Origin: Lumnitzera littorea
Taxonomy: Eukaryota; Streptophyta; Magnoliopsida; Myrtales; Combretaceae
Reading direction: 5' to 3'
Assembly (NCBI GenBank): GCA_024138015.1
Contig: JAMXBB010000001.1
Location: 92,240,684 to 92,304,683 of the forward strand
Length of the DNA stretch: 64,000 nucleotides
This document shows positions 12,601 to 23,891 of this stretch, one piece after another. Below the pieces are notes generated by a model. That model had not been told where the DNA came from and did not search any database. It was given only the letters and a program-made list of their open reading frames with translations. Within the stretch, counting starts at the first letter, position 1. Each line of letters opens with the position of its first letter. Both the position numbers and the translations under genes were made by a program.

Positions 12601-13285
12601 TCATCATCCATGACATCGTCATCGTTCTCCTTAAAATCTAAATCATCATCATCATCAACTTACTCTTTTGAACTCTCCCCTTAAGCAGCCTCCTCCTTAC
12701 GTTTAAGTTCCAACTTTTGTCTTGGTGCCATTTCCTACATGAAAAAGAGTTCGATTAAAGTCAACAAAACACTTCTCCACACTTAGAATGAAAAACAATG
12801 TAAGAAGTAAACACAAATGTGGAAGAAAATATAATGAAATTTATTGGAGAATTTTATTGAATACTTGATAGGTATACCATATTGTTTAGTGTTTTGAAGA
12901 AATTTGTTATGTAATCACACAACTCATATTACATAAACTAATCTAAGCATAACAAATGGATGGTTCCTACACTTTTCTAGCATCAAAAGCTCTAAATCTT
13001 GAAATTAAGTCAAAACCCTAACTTAATTGAGTTGCAAGAATCACATCCATGTGTAGAAAAATTAAAATCCGTACATACAAGAGGAAATTCCACATGCCCT
13101 AGGATACATCACAATTGATACGATCGTGTGATTTAAATTCTAAATTTGGCACCAAAATCAAGAACATCATCGTGTTCTACAAGAGAATCATTATCCAACT
13201 CACAAAGCAAGTAAAATTTATCATAACTTACACCAAAGAAATACCAATATCTAAAAGTCCCAAGTTGTAACAACTCTAGCATGCA
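9679..13285 (-). repeat. Right (5') LTR of the Athila-like element, truncated
   Basis: Homologous to the left LTR, beginning six bases from the primer-binding site and continuing to about 13230-13285. There similarity to left-LTR positions near 5760 stops and copia-type coding sequence starts. The outer roughly 700 bp present in the left copy are missing. Compared with the left copy, the stretch that carries the TATA box (right-copy positions about 10590-10720) has been replaced by unrelated sequence, so this LTR probably has no working promoter. Confidence 0.75.
11505..11725. repeat. Triplicated U3 module in the right LTR
   Basis: Counterpart of the array at 4165-4375. Unit cores start near 11531, 11601 and 11681, giving spacings of about 70 and 80 bp. 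Confidence 0.65.
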
Positions 13286-13299
13286 TAAAGTAAAAGGTA

Positions 13300-14200
13300 A
13301 CATTCTTGGGTGAAAGTAACATTCTTATTAATAATGATCTCATTATTAAAGGAGTATTGTTAGTTGATAATTTAAGGCATAACTTGCTTAGCATTAGTCA
13401 ATTGTGTGATGGAGGATATAAGGTTACTTTCCTAGCGAATAAACATATCATTGAAAGAATTAACAATGATTAAAGTAGCTTTAAAGGATATAGACAAGGA
13501 AACATTTATAAAATAAATCTTGGTAATTTTACAAATCAAAGTGAAACTTGTTTATTCGTCCAAAATAATGATAGTTGGTTATGGCATAGAAAATTAAGGC
13601 ATGTTAGTATGTAAATAATCTCTAAACTTGTTAAAAGACACCTTATAAAAGGTCTACCAAAAATTAATTTTCAAAAAGATAAGGTATGCCAAGTATGCCA
13701 ACAAGGAAAACAAACCAAAAACTCTTTCAAACCAAAAAATATTGTCTCATCTTCTAAGCTACTATAAGTATTACACTTGTACTTATTGGCCCTACACAAA
13801 CTTTAAATTTAGGAAGGAAAAGATATACTTTGGTCATTATTAATGATTTCTCTAGATACACATGAACTTATTTTCTTGCGAACAAGGATAAAACAAATTA
13901 TGTATTCTTTAAATATTGCAAGAAGGTCCAAAATGAAAAAGGCCTTACAATTGCTTCTCTTAGAAGTGGTCATGGGGGAGAGTTTAAAAACATTGAAATG
14001 AATGATTTTTGTAATCAACATGAGATAGAACATACATTTTCAGCTCCTAGGACTCCAAGACAAAATGGAGTTGCCGAAAGGAAAAACAGGACCTTAATTG
14101 AAATGGTTAGAACAATGTTATGTGAAAATAATTTGCCAAAGTATTTTTGGGTGAAAGCCATTAATGCCGCATGCTATATTTCAAACCGTGTTTTCATATG
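13300..14200 (+). pseudogene. Copia GAG-pre-integrase and integrase, broken
   Basis: Translation from 13309 gives a typical pre-integrase segment (NLRHNLLSISQLCDGGYKV). The zinc-binding H-H-C-C module follows, with WHRKLRHVS at about 13580-13606 and CQVCQQGKQ at about 13687-13715. After a frameshift near 13770, catalytic-core sequence follows. The conserved D-H-G-G-E-F motif reads S-G-H-G-G-E-F at about 13965-13985, so the second catalytic aspartate is a glycine. The last catalytic region (SAPRTPRQNGVAERKNRT) is intact in the open stretch 13998-14201. In-frame TAA codons interrupt the upstream part. Integrase normally inserts the cDNA; this one cannot. Confidence 0.85.
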
Positions 14201-14739
14201 ATCAATTTTAAAGAAAGCCCCCTATGAACTTTAGAAAGGAAGAAGGCCAAACATCTCTTTTTTTCACCTATTTGGTACTAAGTGTTATGTCCTCAATAAT
14301 GGTAGAGAATAACTAAGAAAGTTCAACTCTAAATCGGATGAGGCTATTTTTCTTGGATATTTACTAACAAGCAAAGCATATAGAATATTTAATAAAAAAA
14401 TTCTAGTTGTTGAAGAATCTATACATGTTGTATTTGATGATTCTCTATCTTCTTTGCATGATATATCTCATAATGACATGATTGATACAAGTGCTCATTT
14501 GGATAGTTTAGACTTAAACAATAACTAAAACAACGCTATTGATAAAGATGTTTTAGGGTAGATAATAATACGAATCAATCAAATCTAGATCTTCCTAGAG
14601 AATGGCAATTTGTTAAAGATCACCCTAAAGAACTAATTATTGGAGAACCTTTAAATAGGGTATTAACAAGATCATCACTCAAAGACATAAGCAACTTAGT
14701 ATTCTTGTCTTAAGTTGAGCCTAAGAATATTGATGAAGC

Positions 14740-16230
14740 CCCAAAAGATGAATGTTGGATACAAGCAATGCAAGAGGAGCTTAATCAATTTATTAGGAAT
14801 GAAGTATGAGATCTAGTTCCTAAACCTAGTGATAGACCAGTAATTGGAACAAAATGGGTTTGTAGAAACAAACTTGATGAAACCGGTATAGTAACTAGAA
14901 ACAAGGCTAGGTTTGTTGTTAAAGGCTATAACCAAGAGGAAGGGACAGATTTTGATGAGACCTTTGCCTCGGTTGCAAGACTAGAAGCCATTAAGATGCT
15001 TTTGGCATTTGCGGCTCACAAAGATTTCAAACCATTTCAAATGTGCTTTCCTAAATGGCTTCATCAAAGAAGAAGTGTATGTAGAACAACCTTCGGGTTT
15101 TGAGCATCATAAGTTAACCAATCATGTTTATAAACTTAACAAAGCTCTCTATGGGCTTAAATAACCTCCTAGAGCTTGGTATGAGAGGCTTAGTAACTTT
15201 GTAATAGAAAATAGATTTATAAGAGGAAAGTTGGAGACAACACTATTTATTAAAAATCACAATTTTTGTACATTGATTGTTCAAATTTATGTTGATGACA
15301 TTATGTTTGGACCTACTAGTATGAATCTTGTAAATGAATTCGTAAAGTGTATGAAGAAGGAATTTGAAATGAGTATGATGGGAGAACTCAATTATTTTTT
15401 AGGTCTCCAAGTTAAGCAAACTGACAATGGAATATTTATAAATCAATCCAAGTATATAAAAGAGCTTTTGAAACATTTTAAAATGGATAATTGTAAAGTT
15501 AGGCCTACTTCTATGAGCACTACCCTAAAATTAGACAAAGATGAACATGGTGAATCCATTTGCAAAAAGCTTTATAGAGGAATGATAGGAAGCCTATTTT
15601 ACTTAATTGCATTTAGACCAAATATTATGTTCGCCATTTGCTTACGTGCAAGATTTCAATCTTGCTTGAAAGAATCTCACTTAAATGCAATAAAACGCAT
15701 CTTTAAGTATCTAGCAGGCACTATTGAAATCGGCTTATGGTATCCTAAATATACTTCTTTCGATCTTGTAGGATATTTTGATGCTAACTTTGCCGGATGC
15801 AAAGTTGACCAGAAAAGCACAAGTAGCACATGTCACTTTCTAAGGAACTCTCTACTATGTTGGCACTTTAAGAAACACTTCATAGCACTCTCTACTGCCG
15901 AGGTCGAATATGTAGCTGCTGGTAGTTGTTGTATACAAATATTATGGATGAAGCAAACATTACAAGACTTTGGGCTCATTTTCTCCAAAATTCTAATTCG
16001 ATGTGATAATACAAGTGCTATTAACCTAACAAAAAATCCAATCCAACACTCAAGGACCAAGCACATTGAGATTTAGCATCATTTTATTAGAGATCATGTT
16101 CAAAATAGTGATGTGTGCTTAGAGTTTTTAGATACAAATAATCAAATAGCTGATATTTTTACTAACCCCTTAAGTGAAGATTGCTTTTGTATCTTAAGAA
16201 GAGAGTTAGGCATAATTGAGCAAAATGCAT
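14740..16230 (+). pseudogene. Copia reverse transcriptase and RNase H, broken
   Basis: RT starts near 14745 (DECWIQAMQEELNQF). It carries a TGG-to-TGA type stop near 14806, a small deletion and frameshift near 15035, and a CAA-to-TAA type stop near 15160. The active-site box Y-V-D-D is intact near 15288-15300, inside an open stretch of 281 codons (15231-16076). RNase H follows, with GYFDANFAGCKVDQKST near 15770-15820, LSTAEVEYVAA near 15888-15920 and CDNTSAINL near 16000-16026. The C-terminal tail reads on to about 16230 after a stop at 16074. The pieces are easy to recognise but the gene is not translatable as a whole. Confidence 0.9.
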
Positions 16231-16455
16231 GCTAAGATCCATAAACTTGGAGAGTGACCTTGGTACGTTTTTTTTTTTTTAAATTTCTCCCTAAATTTGA
16301 TTAAATAGTAACCTTTTGAGAAAAACAGTCAACCAATTGATTAGTTGTATCAACTGTACGCACAACTGAATTGCATATCTTGAACTTAGAATGATACCTT
16401 GGATTGTTTAGATAGTTTCAACAGGCTTCTTTTTACTTTTTGAATTTTTTATGCA

Positions 16456-16680
16456 ACCGTCTGAACAATTCTCTCGAACTGTAGGCACAGTTGCTTCAGG
16501 GGTTCTGACCATAGAACACACCCTTAGACCGTCTGAAAGGTTCCTTCGAACTGTGGGCATGGCTGTTCTGGCCATAGAACACCCCATTGGACCATCCGAA
16601 CGATTCCATCTAACTGTAGGCATGGTCCTAACAACTGTCTCTAAAAATGGTTTTTCTATTCTTAACCGTTTGAACGGTAT
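16456..16680 (+). repeat. 63-72 bp tandem repeats between copia pol and env-position ORF
   Basis: Two full units (16456-16527 and 16528-16590) and a third partial unit (from 16591). Each begins ACC(G/A)TC(T/C)GAA and contains GAACTGT(A/G)GGCA and CCATAGAACAC. A related palindrome, ACCGTT-TG-AACGGT, lies at 16665-16678. The stretch is open in one frame (16451-16738), giving a repeated P-S-E-(Q/R)-F motif, but I see no sign that it is a real protein. Confidence 0.7.
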
Positions 16681-16947
16681 TCCTCCAACTGTCCAAACGG
16701 TTCACTTTGTTATAGCAAAAATAAAAAGGGGGACCTGATTTTTTCCATTTCATTTCTTCCCTCCTTCCCACCGTTTGCATTCTCTCATCTCCTCCTCCAA
16801 TTGATCCGATACCACCTTCCCACTACTTCTCTCTTCTTCTCTTCTCTACCACCATTCACTTCTTCTCCCTCTCTCTCTTTAACACAATCTCCTTCCACCA
16901 ACCCTAACCCTAAGTCTCTACTCTCAAACCCTAACTCCATTTCTTCC

Positions 16948-18290
16948 TATGGCCGGATGAGGAACTCATGCTTCCAATAATCACAATAGAGGATAGGGAT
17001 GACAAGCCCCACCGGCTCCATTCAATGCTCACCTCTTTCCTACCCTTTGCCATGCCCAAAGGTACGAGAAATTCCGTCTTATGGAAATTGATTATAAATG
17101 CCATTTTCATGACGATGTTCTTCGTACATTTGGGATTCCTGACAGGGAAGGGGTGATTACCAATCACATTTTGGATACTATGGATATTCCTAATATTGTT
17201 AATGAAGAAGCTGTTAGATACTTTTATTGTAACCTCTCTGATGATTACGATTGAAATGGCAATTTACTTATTAGGATGGATACTAGTGAGCATAGGTTAC
17301 TATGGTCATATAGCTATCTCTATAGTCGGGAAATAGAGATTACTAGGAATGATATTTATAACATCATTGGGGCTAAGGCCAGTAGTGCTTGGCATATGGA
17401 AGGAATTGACACTATTGGTTTTGCACTCTATGAAGATTTTTTTTTAAGAACAATGTATTGGTGAACACAATTGGGCACATAGGCAAAATTTGAGAGCCAT
17501 TAGGTTACTCCTTCATTATCGGATCCTTCATCTTTTCCTTGTTACAACTATTGTCCTCGAAGTGGTGGACATGAACATGTCACAAAGGGAGACCTATGGC
17601 TATTGGGCTATATTCATAATGATGCACGAATTGATTATGCTAATTTGATCTTCCACTGCTTCCGCATGGTAACAAACAAATCAAAGCAGGCTGTTATTCG
17701 TTGTAAGTGTCTTGTAACTCAGCTTCTATTAGCCAAAGAGGTTATCTTTCTTGCTCCCAGCATAAATCCCCACACCGAACCTGTTATCATGCGTTACATT
17801 GGTAAGGGTCTTAGTAAGGGTGGATGAAAATTAGATAAGAACACTGGCTGGGTTCGCAAAGAACCTCTATCCCCTCTTACCAAAGCCACTTCTCAAGAAC
17901 TTGGTGAACCTATTGATGAAGAGGATGCTGACCAGTCGCCCCACTTGTTTAAGATGTTTCTCAGGATAAGGATACTCATGTTGGTGATGATATTCCTCCC
18001 GACACCTCTACTTTCGCTACTCCTACAGGTCAATCTCCTCAGAGTCCCTAGGCATCTATCTACACTTATATTGACTAGATGGAAGGTCGCCTTTGTACCC
18101 ATATCAATGATAGCATATATCAAATGGAGCAACGGGTCTCACGCCGGCAAGATGGTATCTTTTACCCACTCTTTTAGCATTTCTAGCTTCTATATCCTTT
18201 CCCTCCACCAACTTCAAGCCCTTATGCTCAGCCACCACCTCCTCCTCTCGGGCGGTTTGGCAACTCCACTCCTCCTTAGATGCTTAGTTT
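16948..18290 (+). pseudogene. Env-position 'plant transposon protein' ORF of the SIRE-type element
   Basis: From an ATG at 16948 one frame reads through with several stops (for example near 16957, 16999, 17005 and 17252) to about 17440. It contains FRLMEIDYKCHFHDDVLRTFGIP and RLLWSYSYLYSREIEITRNDIYNIIG-type blocks. After a frameshift in a run of T near 17440 the similarity continues (for example 17603-17827, KQAVIRCKCLVTQLLLAKEVIFLAP). This resembles the putative plant transposon domain found downstream of pol in SIRE-like copia elements. Its function is unknown; env-like roles have been proposed by position. The tail beyond 17830 is low-complexity and uncertain. Confidence 0.6.
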
Positions 18291-18839
18291 TTTTTTTTTT
18301 TTTTTTGTTATTGTACTAAGACTTAACCTTTGTTTTTATTTCCCTTATTGTTGCTTTTACTAGATTTTGGCCTCTCGGCCTTCTCCTTGTATGAACCTTA
18401 GCTTTTTATGTTTCTTGTGTTGTCTCCATTTCTAGCTTTGTCAAATTATAGTGTTGAGTTCATATTGTTTGTGGTGTTGTCCTTCTCTATTACTTAGAAT
18501 GTACCCTAGCACATCTCTCTTTCTTCGTAGCCTTTATAACTTGGATTCTCATCCTTTTGATGAGGCTAAAGGGGGACAAGACTTAAGACTTCAATCACCT
18601 ATGAATCTGTTGAATGAATGTGTTTGCAAATTGTTAACAACATGAATATGCTTAAAAGTATCCAAACTAAATAAAGGTGAAGTTTAGAAATTTTTTTTTA
18701 ATCATGGACATGAATTCCAAAACAAAGGATGAATATTGTCAAGTATTTACTTATGACATCCTTTACAACTTTTGAGGGAGAGCACTTATTGAGAAGGAGC
18801 ATCTATGAAAGAGTTATTTGTAAAAATTTAGTCCTCATC

Positions 18840-18852
18840 AAAAAGGGGGAGA
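18840..18852 (+). other. Polypurine tract
   Basis: AAAAAGGGGGAGA immediately before the TG that opens the 3' LTR at 18854. This is the usual plus-strand primer for retroelement DNA synthesis and fixes both orientation and LTR start. Confidence 0.85.
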
Positions 18853-18853
18853 T

Positions 18854-19920
18854 TGTTTTTTATGAGAACAAATAATTAATCAAATATTGCTTCAAAACCG
18901 ATTTGTAAATTTTTACAAGAACTATATCCTTTAAGGAAATACAGTTAATCTAGGGATTGCCTTTGTAAATTATTAAGAACTGATTTTATCTTTTAGTGAA
19001 AGAAGAATAAGTAATTAAGCACTATTCAAGTGCATCTTTTGGCAACTCTGTCTTGAACCGTCCGGCTTGTTGTACTGAAACCAGCCGATTGGTTCCTTCA
19101 AGTATTCTGTAATCAATAGTAGGAATAGGATCGTGCGGCTGGTTTCTCATGAACTAACCAACTGGTTGATGAAGGTCAGTAAGCCCAGTTGAACTGTGCG
19201 GCTGGTTGATGAAGGTTAATAAGCTTAGTTGAACTGTGCGACTAGTGATTTGAGGACCATCCAGTTGATGACATCAATTGAATAGATCATCTTGCTAGTT
19301 CCACTTGAACCATCCAGCTGGTCCATACAGAAACTAGCCGTTATATTGCATTTAATGCAGATTATACAAGACCAATGGTTGGATTTTTATGAAGGCATAT
19401 AAATGCGACTTTGTGAGCAAATAAAGGAAAATTAATAGAGCTATATTCCTGTAACTATTCCTCTTGTCTACTTGTACTTAATTCCAATTGTCTTGTGCTC
19501 ATAATTTGTAATCCTTTGTAAACTCTAATGTAGTGCCAAGCTTCATATTTGCAACTTCTGCTTAAGAGAGCACTACACTAAGTGTTTGTGAGATCAAAAC
19601 TTATTAGAGATTGGGTGTAGACACTCGTGCCCTTGAGATTGATATTAATAAGTTCATGTGTGAAGACCTCGATTGAGGCATTGGGTGATCATGGAGAGTA
19701 GGAGGTGGTCTGAACTCTATGTTAAAATTCTGAGTTTGATTTCTCTATCCCTATCTCTTTTATTTTCAATACGTTTCATTGATTTATTATTATCTTAATT
19801 TGTCTCATTATTGGTCTATTTCAATATTGCATTCTCTTAGTTCCTTAATTTAAAAAAATTGGTGTTGAAAGTTGAATTTTGATATTGAACTCAATTCACC
19901 CCTCCTCTTGAGTTCCTAAT
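18854..19920 (+). repeat. 3' LTR of the SIRE-type copia element
   Basis: Starts TGTTTTTTATGAG right after the polypurine tract. It contains a TATA box (CATATAAAT, 19396-19404) and ends near 19900-19925, in the CAATTCACCCCTCCTCTTG stretch typical of copia LTR ends. The exact 3' edge cannot be fixed without the 5' LTR, which is missing. Length is about 1.07 kb, in the range for SIRE-type elements. Confidence 0.75.
19161..19240 (+). repeat. 40-bp tandem duplication in copia U3
   Basis: Two units, 19161-19200 and 19201-19240. Each runs (A/G)CTGGTTGATGAAGGT...AGTTGAACTGTGCG with a few differences. They lie about 160-230 bp upstream of the LTR TATA box. Further CCGGCT/CAGCCG-rich echoes occur at 19060-19100 and 19300-19340. 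Confidence 0.8.
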
Positions 19921-22900
19921 GTAGTATTCTATGCTATTTATATTAACTATGTTGTATACAAGTACTGACTAGCTCCTGTTATGAGTTTTATAACGTCTTT
20001 ATATTTGTATCATGGAAATGTATAAATAAAATCATGTGTTACATTCTAAAGTAAGGATTATTGATAAAGGTACATGCATATTGTAATCATTATTTACAAG
20101 TTAGAATTACTTCATAAAAATGGTTAATGCAATTTTAGGTAATAACTTGAAATCTAAATAGGAGACGCCGTTCTCATTGCCTATAGAACTAGTGAAGCAA
20201 GAAAGTTCAATTCATAATTTAGTAGTAGTTTATAACTTCATGTTAACTAAGCAAATTGCTCCCTCACAAGACATTAGGGTTAACCCCATAATGCTCTAGT
20301 AGTGAAGAAAGCTATGCTAAGAGAGTGATGTCGAAGGTAATCCCGAAAATAATAACCCTATCATGTTGATTAAAAAAAAAAACTAACGCAATTTAAAAAG
20401 TATTCAACTAAGAGTATAGATTATTATTAAAACTCCAGTATGGTATAAACCATCTAGAATCATAATAAACATCTAACATAAGAATGATAACTAGATACCC
20501 TAAGAAATATGTTGATGACCTCAACAAGTAGGATTGATGGGTACTTCAACCTAGTCATAATACATATTGTACATCCAACATAAGAAATTAATCTAAAAAC
20601 AAGGGAATTAAGGAGAAACCTTAAGCTCTAGTCGATAATCCCTATTAGAAGAGGAAAATTGATAGATGTAAACCAAGATACAACTAAAATACTAAAAAAA
20701 AAAAAAAAGCATACACTTTGTGTATGCAATAGTGATGGGTAATTAAGAAGAGAATGACAAATTTATGATTATCGAGTCTCTTCCTTATTAAGTCTCTAGT
20801 TCTCAACAAAGTACTTCACATTTGGTCATGTTTGGTCAAATAATGAGTTCGTATCGATACCAATATGAGTTTGTTGATCGAGAGTCATGTTAGTTCCTAT
20901 TGAGTTGAGTCAAGTCATAAAAATTCAAATTGTCAACCATCTCATTTGATTTCGAGGTAGAGAAAAGTTCAGATTTACTAAGCTCAATCTTGTTGACATT
21001 TGCATTGAGCTATATGAAAGAGCGAATTAATAACTATGGTAATAACTTAGTCATTTTAATATAGAAGATATGGACGGAAGAAAGAGGAATAATACTTAGG
21101 GCGTATGATGAATCTGTGTTGTTACTAATCTTAACTACAACCTAAAAATTTGTGATATAGAGGATATAATAGAAGACATATCAGTGAGAGAACACTTAAA
21201 TAAATGAAATGGAAGGTTATAAGATTAGAAAAGTATAATACGAATGAAAGAACTCAGTGATAGTCTTAGCAACTATTTAGCACCAAATGTAGGATACACT
21301 AGATCGAGGAAAAGAAAATAAAAGGATGGATAGGAGATAAATCGAAAGCTTAAATAGAAGAAGGGTAGACAAATATGGAATAGAGACATTTCAGATAAAC
21401 GAAGCCTTTAGAAAGAAATGCCATTCCTTTGATCCTCTTAAGTGATAAATTAGTAACCCTTACAAACCATAAATATAAGATTAATAACAAATTTATGAAT
21501 TTATATAATTTTTTTTCTATGAAAAGATTTTATATGTATTAGTTTTGAAGACAAAACTATTTGTAAGGAGAGTAGAACGTAATATCTCATAAATCAATAA
21601 TCAAAACATGAACAATTGAGTATTAGAACAAAGCCCTATCCTTGTACGATTAGAGTCAATAATTGATCTAAGGCATTCGAGAAAGCAAACCGATTAGTCT
21701 AGAAATTTACGAGAAACTTGATAACCCTAATCGAAAAATTTCCATACGTTTGGAAATCCATAATATAATAAGAATATTAAGAATAGCATCAAAATAGTGA
21801 GAATTTACCTTATATGAGACCCTAAAGTCAAATTTAGGGCAATCGTACTTGAACTTAGGGCAACTTTGCGACTAAGATAGAAAACATAGTTGAAGTGACT
21901 CGGTGAAATTAGATTTTAAAAATAATTACCTAAAATCCCAATTTTACCCCTAGAAGTATGATTACTTAATATAGTACAAAATTACTCAGAATCTCTAAAA
22001 TCGAGCTTAGAATGCGGAAGGGACTTAAAGATAAGTTAATTAAGCTATAAAATGAGATAATATAGTTTAATTTACTATATGAGTATACACAAATTTTTAT
22101 AAGTATACCCGGTATAAATAATAATTATATTTGTAAATTAATTCGAAAGTTTAAAAATATATAATACGTAATGCCACGTGATTTCGACTTGTTAGCTTTC
22201 GAGTAGTTTATATCTTTTATAGAAAAATATATTTATAAGTTAGGTTAATAGGTGTAAAATATTTTATAATAATGATACTCATAACTACAAGAATATAGAT
22301 TTTAACAATAGAATAATGAGTATAATAATATTATTAATGGCACGAGATAATACATAAAAGTAATTGAATTAGTATAAACCTAATTGGTAGGATATTCTCT
22401 CTTCATTAAATTAATTGGAAGCATTTATAGGTGTGAGAATATTAAAATTACATCTAGACATAGATATATAATCAAATAAATTAATTGAAAATTTAATACT
22501 TGAGAGATACTCTAGAAATTATGATTTATGATAACATTCATGGGATTAAGTTGAACTCTCATAACTAGGAGAAAATTTAAATGAAGTAATTGTATAGTTT
22601 TAAAATTTCGCTTTAAGCTCATTTATATTAAACTTTCTTAGAAATATTAAGTTTATTGAGTCTAATTACTATAAAGTAGAGTTTCGTAATTTTAGATATA
22701 ACTTAGGATAAATCTTTTATAATCAACTACGTAATCTTCATAATTAATATTAGTGAATAAAATATTGCATAAGATGTATATAAATAAGTCTCAAATAATT
22801 AATATAACTTAACTATATATTATATGTTACTAATATTTTTACTAATAATTACATTAAAATTTACCTGAAATAACAATATAAGGGAGAAAAAGAAATTCGT

Positions 22901-23178
22901 GATTATAAATAATGTTTACGGTGAAACAATAGAATATTCTAGAAATTTTGATAAGTATGAAATAAAATATAGTAAATATACTAAAATATCTGAAATAATA
23001 ATAATAATATAAATCACCGCCTTTAGTCATGATAGTAAGAATTGCCTATTTAATGGCTTTAAAAGTCATGAAGTTGCANATATTCTTTGAATATTCTAAA
23101 AGATAGGATAAATATTAAATAAAATACAATATATATATATATAATATAGCTTAAAAAAAAGAGTAAAGAAATATGTTA

Positions 23179-23221
23179 ACCGCCATTTGTATGGCGGTGA
23201 AAATGCACATAATTATAAAAG
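23179..23221 (+). promoter_or_regulatory. Hairpin followed by TATA-like string
   Basis: ACCGCCAT and ATGGCGGT form an 8-bp perfect stem with a 4-nt loop at 23179-23198. ATTATAAAAG follows at 23212-23221, and a purine-rich block begins about 35 bp later. The layout resembles a retroelement LTR promoter but is unproven. Confidence 0.3.
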
Positions 23222-23254
23222 CCATTTGTGCCACAAGAACGAGAAGGGGGAATT

Positions 23255-23445
23255 AGAATCATGGGAGGAGGCAAGAGAAAGAGAGGAGAGGGGAAGAGAG
23301 AAAGAGTGGAGAGGGAAAAAGAGAGAGAGAGAGAAATGGAGAGAAAGAAATAAAAAACGGAAAAAAAGAAAAAGAAAAAAGAAGAAGATGATGAAGAAGG
23401 AAAAAAAAAGGGAAGAGATGAAGAAAAAGAAAAGAGGACTCGATA
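23255..23445. repeat. Purine-rich (GA/A) tract
   Basis: About 190 bp in which nearly every base on the plus strand is a purine, composed of GAGA, GGAA and AAAAG runs. The 89-codon open frame over it (rich in K, R and E) is an effect of composition, not a gene. Confidence 0.8.
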
Positions 23446-23891
23446 TTTTCATGTAATCTTATTTTTATAATTATATGTATTGTTTTATTTAATTGATATT
23501 TAATAGTTATGGAAAAAAGATGTCCGTTATTTCATTATTTCTCTAAATCGAGTATTTTATCTATATTATTTCGTTTTTTTTTTTCAATTATAAACTTAGA
23601 ATATTGATAACTATAAGACTTGTATATCATTAACACCGATTTGCAAAATAAACAAATCTCTAGTAATAATCATTTATTAAAGCTATTAAAATTGAACTTT
23701 ATATTCCTACAAATTTAACATCATTACTTCCGTAAAATTTAAGTATATATGATTTATTATATTTTGTTGTGAAATTGTATGAAAATATATTCTTCATTAT
23801 ATAAGATGATATCGACATGATATTGGTTGCTATATAGTTTTATTTGTATACTAGAATTAAAAATACCATTTAGAGATAATCTTTTAAATAA

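Larger units (their letters stand above)
2373..13285 (-). mobile_element. Athila-like Ty3/gypsy retrotransposon, internally deleted
   Basis: Two long homologous direct copies flank an internal region of about 3.2 kb. The left copy is 2373-6444; the right copy runs from 9679 and is cut off near 13230-13285 where copia sequence begins. The element reads on the minus strand: primer-binding site at 9672-9655, then gag (about 9300-8300), then aspartic protease (7777-7181). Gag and protease have the sequence pattern of plant Athila elements, and the tRNA-Asp type primer site agrees. Between protease and the left LTR there are only about 700 bp, with no RT, RNase H or integrase. The element is therefore an internal deletion derivative or a non-autonomous form, and it is broken by stops. 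Confidence 0.85.
13290..19920 (+). mobile_element. Ty1/copia retrotransposon, SIRE type, 5'-truncated
   Basis: A plus-strand copia element lacking its 5' LTR, gag and protease. It starts within the region before the integrase zinc finger and contains integrase, reverse transcriptase and RNase H (to about 16230). A spacer with tandem repeats follows, then an env-position ORF of the plant-transposon type (about 16948-18290), a polypurine tract (18840-18852) and the 3' LTR (18854-about 19920). The long extra ORF between pol and PPT is characteristic of the SIRE/Maximus lineage. Stops and frameshifts throughout show the copy is dead. It abuts the truncated gypsy LTR at its left end. Confidence 0.85.

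Noticed and set aside
16905..16935. CCCTAAC repeats resembling plant telomere sequence
   Set aside because: Only a few imperfect units, in the leader of the env-position ORF; common in plant 5' leaders.
23187..23456. 89-codon frame rich in K, R and E
   Set aside because: Direct result of the purine-rich tract; no plausible protein.
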